Shown here: positions 36,323 through 47,600 of the stretch, in pieces
Numbering within the stretch: position 1 is the stretch's first letter
Layout of the letters: each line of letters begins with the position of its first letter
Source: JAVBNT01 sp031551355
Lineage (GTDB): Bacteria; Vulcanimicrobiota; CADAWZ01
DNA: 64,000 nt
Assembly: GCA_031551355.1 (NCBI GenBank)
Contig: JAVBNT010000024.1
Coordinates: 44,655 to 108,654, forward strand
Direction: 5' to 3'
Program-made: the position numbers and the translations under genes
The notes under the pieces: generated by a model
What the model was told of the DNA's origin: nothing
Databases searched by the model: none
Seen by the model: the letters and a program-made list of their open reading frames with translations, nothing else

Positions 36323-38356
36323 TCAAAAAACATAATCATCCCTATAATCATCAATAAACCTATCTTCAATCCCATTGGAATATTTCCACCATCTCCATCC
36401 ATTGGTTGACGTATTTTCCCTGCCAGAAATATTCTTCTTCGCTGCATCTGCTGCAGCGGAAACAGATTTATAAGATTTTTCTTTATATAAAATTTCTTTT
36501 TTGTCAACATTAAACCTGGCTTCTTCTCGTTTTCCATGGTAATTCCCAAATATTGTTATTACATTACTGCTTTTGGGCAAAGATTCAAAATAATGGTCTT
36601 CAACTTCTATTTTCAAGCTCAACACATGTTCCTTAATTGACGAAAAAATCAGTTTACATCTCTCAGAAAGAAAATCTTCATAAAAATCATCATAAAGCCC
36701 GCTGATCGTCTCTCTTGGTATCAAGTGACTATCTAAAGACTTCTGTAAATTAGAATTTTTTTTCAAAAGATCGGCTAAATAATACGATGGGCATTTGTCA
36801 GATATAGTTACATTTGTAATTTTTGGAATAAGTGTTCTATTCGCAACACAATCTAATAAATTATCCTCTAACTCATCCTCACCTAATTTTTTTTTCAAAT
36901 AGGCAACTGGAAAAATATGATGATCATTTATATCTGTATTAAATTGAATTTTTGATGAATTATTCCAATCAAGCAGTCCGTGCGAAACAAAGTTTATAAA
37001 ATTTAATATTCCCATATATACAGCACTGCCTTTCCTGGAAAAGACTTTAATATCCTCTGGTTTCTCAATAATTGGTTTTAATTTGCTAAAATAATATTTA
37101 TCAGATATTTTGCCATTTATTGAGATTTTTTCAAGTATTTTAGAATCTTGAATTATCATTTCGTTCGAAGAAGAAACATATCGCTGTGATAAAACAGAAC
37201 TCCAGTACCAATAACTAATAAATTTCCTCTGAGACTCGTTCATCTGGCTAAAACTCTGATTTGGTAAAGATTTCAAAAAAATCATTAAAGGAATGATAGT
37301 ATTAGGATATGGCATCCAATATTGAGAGATTATATAGTTATTACAATATAAAAAATCCAATGAAGATTTATATAAACAACAAAGACTATCCCAATACTCA
37401 TCAAAGTGTGAAGCTGTTAAATTAGATAAAATAAAATTTTTATCAACATTTTTTCCATTACTCACAATAAAAGCTATAGTTCTAGCAATGATTTCACGAT
37501 TAAATTTATATTCTTTATGTTTTTCTTCAAAATCTTTAGTCTTTTTTCTTAAATTAAACCCTGAATATAATTTTGCTACCAAAATATCAATAAAATTTAA
37601 ATTGATTCCCCTGCTATTACTTCTTTCAAAAAACAGGGCAAATTTTTCAGTATTCATTTCCAATTGAAAATAAGAAAGTAATTTTTCAGACTTCATCAAC
37701 TCTTCAAGCTTACGAACAACCAGATTATATCTCTTAAAAGCTGTTTCCTTATCCTCAGAAGACAAAGTTCTAATATATAACAATTTATCAAAGAAATTAA
37801 GCCTTATATCCTCTTCCATTATAAAATTTTTTGTTATATTATAAGCATCAGATAATTTTACAGAAAGTCTTTCATTATCTTCTTTACCATCAATAGAGGA
37901 GACTAATTGAGATAAAAGCAATTCATTGTAATTATCAACTTCATCTTCTAATTCATCATCATTTTTAATTATGAACCATAGATTATCAATACCTTTTATT
38001 GCTCGGTAAATAGATGTTATCCTTTGTTGCCCATCCAAAACAATTCTAAAATTTTTTATTTGAACTTTCTCCTTAACTTCTTCCTTTGAAAAACTTGTAA
38101 TCTCTAATTTTTTTCTGCGTTTACCTGAAATAGCCCTTGGGCGCATATCTATTTCTCTTACCGTTATTTCAAAAGAAGGTAACCCATATATAATAGTTCC
38201 AACAAAAATATCTTTTATCAAAGAATCGAATAAATCATATGTTCTTGAAATATCCCAAACAAAATCTCTTTGAAATTCAGGTAATACTATATCCTCACTG
38301 TCAATTTTACTAATGATATCAATTAATGATCCCGTATTGTAAGTATTTTTATTCAT
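36323..38356 (-). CDS. GmrSD-like DUF262/HNH restriction protein with C-terminal DUF4357-like domain
   Basis: 677-residue defence-type protein. The N-terminal DUF262 (GmrS/ParB-like) domain has LPEFQRDFVWD and the NTPase motif DGQQR at 108-112. Near residue 480, INDHHIFPVAYLKKK is an HNH-type nuclease motif of the DUF1524/GmrD kind. The extreme C-terminus (SVSAAADAAKKN, NGWRWWKY) resembles the DUF4357/RAMA module attached to restriction proteins. Family members are modification-dependent (type IV) restriction enzymes acting on modified phage DNA. The gene is strikingly AT-rich and Asn/Ile/Lys-rich compared with its neighbours and sits next to repeat DNA, so recent acquisition is likely. No methylase is nearby. 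Confidence 0.85.
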   Translation of the reverse strand: MNKNTYNTGSLIDIISKIDSEDIVLPEFQRDFVWDISRTYDLFDSLIKDIFVGTIIYGLPSFEITVREIDMRPRAISGKRRKKLEITSFSKEEVKEKVQIKNFRIVLDGQQRITSIYRAIKGIDNLWFIIKNDDELEDEVDNYNELLLSQLVSSIDGKEDNERLSVKLSDAYNITKNFIMEEDIRLNFFDKLLYIRTLSSEDKETAFKRYNLVVRKLEELMKSEKLLSYFQLEMNTEKFALFFERSNSRGINLNFIDILVAKLYSGFNLRKKTKDFEEKHKEYKFNREIIARTIAFIVSNGKNVDKNFILSNLTASHFDEYWDSLCCLYKSSLDFLYCNNYIISQYWMPYPNTIIPLMIFLKSLPNQSFSQMNESQRKFISYWYWSSVLSQRYVSSSNEMIIQDSKILEKISINGKISDKYYFSKLKPIIEKPEDIKVFSRKGSAVYMGILNFINFVSHGLLDWNNSSKIQFNTDINDHHIFPVAYLKKKLGEDELEDNLLDCVANRTLIPKITNVTISDKCPSYYLADLLKKNSNLQKSLDSHLIPRETISGLYDDFYEDFLSERCKLIFSSIKEHVLSLKIEVEDHYFESLPKSSNVITIFGNYHGKREEARFNVDKKEILYKEKSYKSVSAAADAAKKNISGRENTSTNGWRWWKYSNGIEDRFIDDYRDDYVF

Positions 38357-38544
38357 AAAACCTCCAATAGCATTAATAATACAGCAATTTTTTATTTAAT
38401 ATTAATATATGTACAACTAAAACTTTATTTTAAACCTATTTATTCGGAATCAATTTTTTTCAACACAAAAGTATCATATAAGAAAAATCATATCCCACAA
38501 AAACTCAACCACAGATGCGTCTAATATTCCCCCCCACCTTTGAA

Positions 38545-39130
38545 CATATGGATTCCCGACAGCACACCAGAGAATGACTCCACTGGATTGCCGCGCTAAC
38601 GCTCGCAATGACACATACCCATCAGCCGGAAAAAACTGAAAACAATGAGCATAGTCCACACCCTAAAATCCTATTATTCCTATAAAAAAGCAAATATTAC
38701 AAAACAGCTATCTCTGTGTTTCTGAGCTGTGAAGCTTTTTGCAAGACATCAGGGGCAGTCGGTCAAAAAGATTTACAGTTCAGGAACACAAGCACAAACC
38801 TACCCCTCATGCACCCCTTTAAACATATGGATTCCCGACAGCACACCAGAATGACTCCACTGGATTGCCGCGCTAACGCTCGCAATGACACATACCCATC
38901 AGCCGGAAAAAACTGAAAACAATAAGCATAGTCCACACCCTAAAATCCTATATTCCTATAAAAAACCAAATATTACAAAACAGCCATCTCTGTGTTTCTG
39001 AGCTGTGAAGCTTTTTGCAAGACATCGGGGGCAGTCGGTCAAAAAGATTTACAGTTCAGGAACACAAGCACAAACCTACCCCCCATTGCACCCCTTTAAA
39101 CATATGGATTGCCGCGCTAACGCTCGCAAT
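38545..39130 (+). repeat. Tandem copies of the dispersed repeat (two units plus a third start)
   Basis: CATATGGATT recurs at 38545, 38824 and 39101, giving units of 279 and 277 bases. Each unit carries GGATTGCCGCGCTAACGCTC followed by GCAATGACA, an ACTGAAAACAATxAGCATAG stretch, and an imperfect palindrome with ~30-base arms (CTGTGTTTCTGAGCTGTGAA and a diverged complement). The two full units differ at only a few positions. The orientation is opposite to the copy at 25888-26100. The rest of the gap 38357-39210 is AT-rich with no gene. Confidence 0.88.
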
Positions 39131-39210
39131 GACATAAACTATTACCAAATAACGCCTGCACTTAGATAACTACCCATGCCTCCTAATTTACATGCTGAAA
39201 CGCTGAGTTG

Positions 39211-40356
39211 CTAAATTGACGAGTGCCGTGAGCTTTGTAATTTTGGCAATTCATCCTTTATATACTCCTGCAGCGTTTCCCGCAGAAAAACAATATGTTC
39301 CTTCTTCCCGGACGAAGCTCCAAACTGCCTGACCCTGCCGTCTTTCAGTTTCACGTTCAATATATAATAGTCATCATATTTTGAGGATTGTTTCATATAA
39401 AATATTTCCGAAATATCCGCGACAGGCATATCAAAAGACTTTATTTTAAAGGGCTGTTCGACCACGGAAAGCCTGCCGTCCCTTATTCTATGTTCAGTTC
39501 CTGTCATCCGGCGCAAAAAACTATAGCACAGCATAGAAGCAACTATAACATATGTTATTAAATAAAGATCATGTTTAAATACCACTTTCCAGGATCCGGT
39601 AATATCAACAAAAAACATTAGAAACATCAGAGCAACAGGGAAAATAATGCTCAGCACTATAATTACGGCAAAAAACCAGCGCGTAGGTTGTCCGACCGAC
39701 AGCACAAAACCTTGCAGATCATTCCTTATGAAAAATTTATTTCCGAAAAGCTCCCTCCCTTTATCTGAAATACTTTTGGAAACGTCCATCATAGAATGAA
39801 ACAGTGCATATTTTTCGAATATTTCCTTAAGCTTGCCGGCATCATCGTCAGGCACATATTCAATAAAATCAATATGCTTGCCATTTTCTAAAACAGCTTT
39901 GAGTTTTATAGTGGAATATGACAGCTCGCCCTTATTGGAATAACATTCATCCTTATCTATATAAATTGACTTCAAGGGAGATATTTTTGTTTTTTTGAAC
40001 AAAGAAAACGTATGGCTAACCGATAAGGAATTTTGGGAAATATAATATTTAGAGGTAATTTTTTCAAAAAATTCAAAGAGAAACCTGGGAGGAGGAATCT
40101 TTACACAGGCAATCATAGAAGCAATCAAAAGAATAACAAAAATTGCAATTCCGGTTTCCATAGGAATATGCATATAACTGACAAGACATACAGGGATGGA
40201 CGCTGAAAGAATAAAGGCCGTCAATAATTCCATATAACCCAGCAAATCCAAACCCATATCTTTGGTAAATATAAGCTCATTATCTGAAAGCTCAAGATTA
40301 TACCGGGAAGACAAATGCTCCAGTTCACTCTCCGGAAATGAAAATGAATTAACCAT
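39211..40356 (-). CDS. Membrane protein with PH-like C-terminal domain, paralogue A
   Basis: 381 residues, unknown family. There are two pairs of hydrophobic segments (about 45-85 and 225-285), so the protein looks like a duplicated membrane-hairpin plus soluble domain. The C-terminal module has FDMPVADISEIFYM, YILNVKLKDGR, FGASSGKKEHIVFLRETLQ, which recurs in the two neighbouring proteins; the first half has a weaker copy (LKAVLENGKHIDFIEYV). The beta-rich design (short strands then a long helix) resembles bacterial PH domains, but this is inference. AAGGAGATAATT precedes the ATG. It is last in a run of three related minus-strand genes. Confidence 0.65.
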   Translation of the reverse strand: MVNSFSFPESELEHLSSRYNLELSDNELIFTKDMGLDLLGYMELLTAFILSASIPVCLVSYMHIPMETGIAIFVILLIASMIACVKIPPPRFLFEFFEKITSKYYISQNSLSVSHTFSLFKKTKISPLKSIYIDKDECYSNKGELSYSTIKLKAVLENGKHIDFIEYVPDDDAGKLKEIFEKYALFHSMMDVSKSISDKGRELFGNKFFIRNDLQGFVLSVGQPTRWFFAVIIVLSIIFPVALMFLMFFVDITGSWKVVFKHDLYLITYVIVASMLCYSFLRRMTGTEHRIRDGRLSVVEQPFKIKSFDMPVADISEIFYMKQSSKYDDYYILNVKLKDGRVRQFGASSGKKEHIVFLRETLQEYIKDELPKLQSSRHSSI

Positions 40357-40430
40357 AATTATCTCCTTAAAGCAATAAAATCCATTATGACAAAATGTTA
40401 GTTAAATAAATTTTATGCATTTCTACAATT

Positions 40431-40997
40431 TTAAATCTTATCGGCCTTTAAATGCTCTTCCAGAGCTTTTTTCAGAAAAATAATATGCTCCTCATTCCTG
40501 AGAGATGCTCCAAAGCTTTTAGAGCTGCCGTTTTTCAGTTTGGCAAAAATAGTATAAAAAGTCCTTCCTCTGGACTCATGACTCTTATAATCTATCCCGG
40601 AAATATCCACAATCGGCAGATCCAGAGTTTTAATTGCCACCGGAGACTCCTTTAGGCAAAGGCTGCCCCTCTCTATGATATAGTTGGTTCGGCCAAAAAA
40701 CAGAAAAATACAACTGACCGCCAAAGAAACAGCAACAACCATGCCAAACGGAATATTATTGTCATAAAACAAATTACCTACAATAGCCGCAATAATAGCT
40801 GTCAGGAATATAACTAATCTGGACATAATAATAGATATTTTTCCAGGATGCCTCACCGATATCAAAAAACTTCCAGGAGAGGCCGTTATCAGAAATTTAT
40901 TATTATAAAAACTACGCCTGTTTCCTGAGTAATCAAAATTATGCCCTAAAACTGAGCGATTCGCTTCACCTTCCGTTGACGGAAATGAATTATCCAT
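40431..40997 (-). CDS. Membrane protein with PH-like C-terminal domain, paralogue B
   Basis: 188 residues from ATG 40997, which has GGGAGGTG upstream; a longer frame from TTG 41012 would start on top of that site. Two hydrophobic segments form a hairpin (about residues 60-105), followed by LDLPIVDISGIDY, FYTIFAKLKNGSS and FGASLRNEEHIIFLKKALEEHL, the same module as in the flanking genes. Topology would place the module in the cytoplasm. Function unknown. Confidence 0.65.
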   Translation of the reverse strand: MDNSFPSTEGEANRSVLGHNFDYSGNRRSFYNNKFLITASPGSFLISVRHPGKISIIMSRLVIFLTAIIAAIVGNLFYDNNIPFGMVVAVSLAVSCIFLFFGRTNYIIERGSLCLKESPVAIKTLDLPIVDISGIDYKSHESRGRTFYTIFAKLKNGSSKSFGASLRNEEHIIFLKKALEEHLKADKI

Positions 40998-41071
40998 AAA
41001 GACACCTCCCAAAATAATTGCTCAAACTGCTAAAAGATGTTTTTAAAAAGTAGTATTTCTATCTTACATTT

Positions 41072-41536
41072 CTATTCATTGATAAACTCACGTAAATGCT
41101 CCCGCAAATATTCTTTTACATCCAAAATATGCTGCTCAGTGCGGCTTGAAACTCCTACATCCATATCTTTACCCGATTTAAGTTTAACCGATAAAAAATA
41201 GGTAATCCGATTATAGCGATTAACAGGGTTGGATGTTTTTTTGCCATATATATAATCAATGTCCGATACAGCAACATCACAGCTTTTGATCCCTATAGGA
41301 AACTCGGTAACAATAAACCTGGAGCCTTTTATTTTATATTCTGTTTTTGCTCCAAAATAAAGAAATGCGGAGATTGCAAGACAGGCTCCTATAAGCGGCA
41401 GCGACACGGAATAAGTAAAAATATAATAAAATAAACTTGGAACCAGCAGCAATATAATAATGGCAAGCCAGATTCCATCCGACGGTTTATTTACGGTTAT
41501 TGAAAAATAACCGGGCCCGCTGTCTTTAGTTAACAA
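41072..41536 (-). CDS. Membrane protein with PH-like C-terminal domain, paralogue C
   Basis: 154 residues starting at TTG 41536, with AAGGAGGAAT about 5 bases upstream. A membrane hairpin (about residues 22-65) is followed by CDVAVSDIDYIYGK, FLSVKLKSGKDMDVG and SSRTEQHILDVKEYLREHL. It is the shortest of the three relatives. It lies downstream of the NRPS on the same strand, but a hairpin at 41631-41669 and a 158-base gap separate them, so a link with peptide synthesis is not established. Confidence 0.62.
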   Translation of the reverse strand: MLTKDSGPGYFSITVNKPSDGIWLAIIILLLVPSLFYYIFTYSVSLPLIGACLAISAFLYFGAKTEYKIKGSRFIVTEFPIGIKSCDVAVSDIDYIYGKKTSNPVNRYNRITYFLSVKLKSGKDMDVGVSSRTEQHILDVKEYLREHLREFINE

Positions 41537-41630
41537 GATTATTCCTCCTTTATTTCCATAGCGGCATCAGACTTCTTTTGAAATCCTGAATTCTGCTAAA
41601 AATATTCCTAAGCGACACAAAGGCTATACG

Positions 41631-41669
41631 GGATATCTCAGTCCGAAATTTTTCCGGACTAAGATATCC
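41631..41669. terminator. Strong hairpin downstream of the NRPS
   Basis: GGATATCTCAGTCCG pairs with CGGACTAAGATATCC with one internal mismatch and a 9-base loop. There is no T-tract on the minus strand after it, so it may be an mRNA-stabilising or attenuating structure rather than a classical terminator. Confidence 0.5.
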
Positions 41670-41694
41670 AAACTAAATATAGACACAAATCTAT

Positions 41695-44600
41695 CTATTC
41701 ATTTTCCGCAAAGAAACCGAATCCCAAAAGCGCATCGATAAAATTGCGCAGATATTCATCAGACGTAATCGGCCACTTGAAACCAAGCCTTAAAAGAGCC
41801 TGAGAAGTATAACTGTTCATCGTCTTAATCGGCACGGCGCGTTTTCCGCGGCCCATATTGCTGTAGGCTACAAGCACAGACAGTTGCTGCGATTTCTCCT
41901 TATCCCTCATCGCAATCCCCAGGTCCTTTTCATACTCCTCGGGCTCACATGGGGTAATAGCAACCCCGCGCTTGTTGAGCTCGGAAATGATATCGCCGAT
42001 AAAAACATCATGGTCATTATACGGATGAAAAATACAGCACTGCCTTGGGGCGGCGGAAAGTTTAAGTATCGCCTGCGCCGTGCAGTCAATCGGTGCGAAC
42101 TCCGTCTTGACTCCCATACCGGCGTAAGAAACCTTGCCGATGATACTGAAGGCCCTAAGCCGGTTGACAAAGCTGTTAGTGTTGAAATTTATCTGGAATT
42201 CGCCGTCATCGCTTCTGGCCATCAAATTGCCGACGCGCATTATTTTCCCGTTAAGACCTTTCGTTACCGCATCCAGCACAATTCTTTCAGCCATAAATTT
42301 ACTGTGAATATACTTATTTTCCAGACTCTGTCCGAAATAGTGCATCTGTTCCGTCATCAGATTTTTCTCCGGCGGATTATTTTCAATGCTTATTCCGGCT
42401 ACGCTGGTCGTTGAAATCTGGATAAAGCGGCAGCCCTTTTTCATGCAGAACTCAACTCCGTTTGCCACTCCGCCGACATTGATATCCTCTATTTCCGTTC
42501 CGGCGGCATAATGCTTTACATTTGCCGCGCAGTTGATATAGGTGTCGATCGGCAGACCTTCAAGTTTTGCAAAAGAGGATTTGTCGGTGATATCGCCGTC
42601 AATGACAAAGATTCTTTTGTCAAAAAGCTCATCGAAATCGTCGGAAAAATAATAGACAAGAAAACTCTTGACTCTCTCTTTGGCCTCTACCCTGCCTCCT
42701 CTGACAACGCAGTATGCGGCTCCGCTGCAGCTTCTTAAAAATTCGCGCAGGATATGAATCCCCAGAAATCCCGTTGCGCCCGTAAGGCAGATGTTGCCGA
42801 CATCGGCAAACTCACCGTTTCTATAGGACTCAAGGTTGTTATTCTGCAAAAGCTTATCTATTGCGGAATAATCAAACTCCGCATCGGCATTGCCGCCGGA
42901 AGCTGATTTTTCAGTCTTTTTATCGACAAGCAAAGCCAGATCCCTCGGCGTAGGATATGAAAATACATCTCCGTAAGCCACTTCATAGCCGCTATTGGCG
43001 GCCTCAATGACCACCTGCGTAACAAGGAGCGAGGTTCCTCCGAGATCAAAGAAATTGTCTATAGCCCCAACCCTGTCAACACCTATGGTTTTGGCAAAAA
43101 TATCACAGAAAAGTTTTTCTGCCGGAGTTTCCGGCTCTGTATATTCCTGATGCGACATCAAAAACGGTTCAGGGAGAGCCTTAAAATCCGTCTTGCCGTT
43201 AGGGGTCACCGGCAATTCATCCAATTGCATGTAAGCTGTCGGCACCATATATTTCGCCAGCGAAGACAGCAGGTTTTCCCTGAGCTCTTCAATTTTCAGT
43301 TGCCTGTCGGCCGTATAATAAGCGCAGATGTGTTCCTGTCCCTGAATATTTTTCACACAGACGGCGCACGATTTAATGCCGCGGTAATTTCCCAGAACAG
43401 TTTCAATTTCTCCGAGTTCTATTCTCAATCCGCGGAGTTTTATCTGCCCGTCATTTCTTCCGAGAACGATTATCTCTCCCTGATTATTCCATTTGGCCAG
43501 ATCTCCGGACTTATAAAAACGCATTCCGTCCCTGACGACAAAGCGTTCGCCCGTCATTGCCATATTTCCGAAATACCCCTTAGCAACGCCCTCACCGCCG
43601 ATCCAGAGTTCGCCGACAACACCGAAAGGCAGAGGATTCTCATCCATATCCATAACCTGCTCGACAACGTTATGCAAAGGAGCGCCGATGGAAACATTGA
43701 TGCCTGTGAGAAGCTTGGCATTGGAAGATACGGTAATTTCAGTGGGACCGTATGTATTTATAAGAACGGCCCTGGTGATTGCAGAAAGTTTGTTGTAAAG
43801 CGCCGGCGGATATTTTTCACCTCCCGCCATAACCACTTTACATTTTGCGATAGCGTCACAGAGGACCGGAAGCGCAAGATACTGCAACATCCTTGAAGGT
43901 GTTGCATTAAAAGCATTTGCCCCGGTTTTCTCAAACAGTTCAGCAAGTTTCTGAGGACTTACGGCTTGCTCCTCATCGGCAAAAACGAGGGTCAGGCCGT
44001 TCATAAGCGTAGTGAACGCTTCCTTGAGGAACATGTCAAATGAAACGGTGGTAATCGAAAGCATTGTGCAGCCGTTATCCAGCAAAGCCATAACATGGCG
44101 GTTTTCTTTCTCCGGGACGACATAGTTGACTATATTGCCATGGGTAAGCATAACGCCTTTCGGTTTTCCGGTAGAGCCTGAGGTATAAATGATATAACAG
44201 AGATCCTCGGAAGTGACATCAACGCCCGGATTGTCTTTTTTCCCTCCGGAAAGCAGAGAGTTTACATCAAGTCCGTTTTTGAATCCCCTGTCACTGTCTA
44301 CGATGGTATATCGGGCGCTGCTGTCATCCAGAACATGGTTTATCCTATCGGCCGGATAATCGGGATCTATGGGTATATAGGCGCAGCCGGCTTTCATTAT
44401 TCCCAGCATGCAACAAAGAATATTGCTCGTCCTTGAAAGCACGAAAGCGATACGATCGCCTTTTTTCACTCCCAGGGATAAAAGGCAGTTTGCGATCAGG
44501 TTTGCCCTTTCGTTAAACTCTCTGAAGGAAAGCGTTCTGTCGGCGGCAATCAAAGCCGTTTTATCGGGATTAATCAAAGCCTGATGCTCCAGCATGCTGT

Positions 44601-47600
44601 GCAGTGACGGAACGTTATTCTTTTTAACTTCCCTGTTGAACGAGGAAAGCATTGAAGACTGCTCTGCGGTAACAATAGACAGATCTTTCAGCAAAGATTC
44701 GCTTCTTTCCGTCATAGATTCAAGAATATGTTTTATGCATGCAGCGAAGGAAGTCATAGTATCGGCAGTATAGAGAGCATCGTTATACTGAAGCTCTATT
44801 TTATAGTCGGCTCCGGAATCAGCCACATGTATGGATACCGGGAACTTGGCCTTTTCATTAAACAGCAAAGTTTCAAGGCCCACTTTCTTGCCGTCAAGTG
44901 AATATTCACTTATCAATCCCGCCTGATATGAATACATAATTTCCGGCACAAAACCGTAATCCCGGGAAATAAAAGTGAACGGATACGCTTTATGCGTCAG
45001 CGTATCGAACATATACTGCTGCGTGTTTTTAAGGTAAGCGGCGATGCTGGAATCGGACGGGACACTGTTAACAAAGGGCAACGTTTTTACCATCATGCCG
45101 AGGTTATTCTGTAAACCGGCATCATCCCGGCCGTTGGAGATCGTCGAGATTAAAATATCCCTCAAGTTTACAAAGCGGCTGATCACAAAACAGGCCGCGC
45201 CAAGGAAAAGCGAACTGGGCGTAATTCCAATTGTCCGGCAAAAATCGTCGACAAGAGCCTTAGGCACCAATTGCGAATATTTGGCAAGCAACCCGTCCTC
45301 ACCGTCTTTGGCAGTATCCTTGGGCAGAACGGCCGGATTGTCAACGGTAAGAAGCCTTTGGCGGAAATATTCCTCCGCCTTTGCAAAAACTTCGCTTTTG
45401 CCGGTTTCCTCTTCCATAAGCGCAACGTCAAAGCTTGTAAATTCCTCTTTGGCAACGTCTTTGCCGCCGTATGCCGTTATTAAATCCCGCAAAAGTATAT
45501 CAACGGAAAAACCGTCGAAAACAATATGGTGAAAGTCGGTCAGCAAATACACATTTTCATCCGTTTCATAGATACATGCGCGAAACAGCGGCCCCTCAAA
45601 AAGGTTGAACGGTGAAGTAAACGAATGTTTAATGCCGGCAACAGCGCTTTCCTGAACCTTCATAACCGGAACGTCAAACGTCAAACCGTCACATCTGACC
45701 TGACATATCTGCTGCCCGCTGACTGTAAGATGCGTCTTAACATAGCTATGAGCTTCTATAACGTCAAAAAATGCCTGTTTAAGTTTGGCCGTATCTGTGG
45801 AAGCGGCAAATTTAAAGGCAATGGGAACGTTATAATGGGTTGAATCGAGGCGCCGGGCACAGGCATAGTAAACGCCGAGCTGATTTTGAGTCAGCGGATA
45901 AACGTCTCTTTTTTCATAGCTTTTTCTTACTGCGGCCGTTCCCTGAAGAATAAGCGCTTCTATGGCCTGAACGGTCTTGCCGTTCATTATATCCCTGGCA
46001 TTGATTGAAATACCGGTATCTTTCGATATGATAGCGGCAATCCTGATCGCTCCCAGCGAACTCATACCGGCAAAGAAAAGATCGGTCGTAATGCCGATTT
46101 GTTCGTTTTTGATTACGGCAGACACCGTTTCCAGTATTTTTTTCTGCAGTTCATTACCGGCAGGTACTATTTCTTCCGCCTTCATCTCCATCTGCGGCAG
46201 GGCTTTTTTATTAATCTTGCCTCCGGGAGTCATCGGCATCTTTTCAAGACGCATAAAACCGGAGGGAACCATATATTCCGGCAGCTTTTTTGCCAGATAA
46301 TCCGTCAGCAGCTTTTCATCAATTTCCTCAACGGAGCAATAATATGCACAGAGAAGATCTCCGCGGACAACGGCAACAACGCTCTCTATTTTGTCAAAAC
46401 CGGAAATGCATGCTTCGATCTCGCCAAGTTCAATGCGGAATCCCCTGAGTTTGACCTGATCGTCAATCCTGCCGAGATACTCAAGCTCACCGTCCTCATT
46501 CCATCTGGCCAAATCGCCTGTCCGGTACATCTTTTCATAACCCGATTCGGCAGAGTATGGGTTTTTTACAAACACCTTTTGTGTCAAATCATCGCGGCTC
46601 CAGTAACCGGCCGCAATTTGCACCCCGGAAAGACAAAGCTCGCCCGGCATACCCAAAGGAACAAGCTGCATGTTTTTATCAACAATATAATTAATACTGT
46701 TGGGAATCGGGGCGCCGATGGGAATATTGTCATAAGTTCTGCTGCGGTCGACGATATGGTATGAAGAAGCAACTGTAAATTCAGTCGGTCCGTAACCGTT
46801 AAACAGTTTACCGGAAAAATTGGGCACCGCTTTAAGCTTTTCCCCGCCGACCATAACGTTTTTAAGACTCAAATCATACCTGTTCATCAGCTCTATGCCA
46901 AACTGCGTGGCAACGCCCGCGTCCGTGAGTCCTTCCTGTTTGGCATAATTGTAAAAAGCACCCAAATCATAGCGCAATTTTTCCTCAATAATATAGAGCG
47001 TCCCTCCAAAACATAAAACAGGAAACAAGCCGATCACCGAGGCGTCAAAACTAAAACTGCTGACTACACAGGCCTTTGATTCCTCAGTAAGATCAAACGC
47101 CCTCTGATTCCAGGCGATAAAAGCACTGAGAGCACGGTGTGGAATAACAACACCTTTGGGATTGCCGGTAGAACCGGAAGTGTAAATCATGTAGGCGTTG
47201 TCATCAACCCCTGGAGGTTTTAACTGCTCATAAGCAGTTAAAGATTCGGCCTTTTCAAGCAAATCCTCAATGAGTAACTGCCTGCCGCCGAAAGCAATTT
47301 TTTGCCCTGATTCTTTCGATGTTATCAGCACCGCGGCATCACTGTCTTTGATCATATATTCGATCCTGTCTGCCGGATAATCAGGATCTACGGGAACATA
47401 AGCCGCTCCGGCTTTCATAGCCGCAAGAATTGCCGCCATAAATTCAAGTTTTCTCGGCAGCATCAGGGCTACAAAACGACCGCGCACATCAAAATCCCTT
47501 CCAAGAATAACTGCGGCTTTATCCGTCAGGGAATCAAGCCGGGAATATACCATTGAGGAATCTTTATCCTTAAGCGCCGTTTTTGACGGATACTTTACCG

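Noticed and set aside
36277..36549. 90-residue minus-strand frame at the end of the GmrSD-like gene
   Set aside because: It overlaps the C-terminal module of the restriction protein in another frame and has no ribosome binding site.
38474..38916. Small frames within the tandem repeat
   Set aside because: The translation simply follows the repeat DNA and is not kept between the two units.
38545..39130. CRISPR array
   Set aside because: Units are ~278 bases with no short direct repeat and variable spacer pattern, and no cas genes are present.
43150..46764. Plus-strand frames of 160-250 residues within the NRPS
   Set aside because: The minus-strand NRPS motifs continue through the whole region; the antisense frames are chance.
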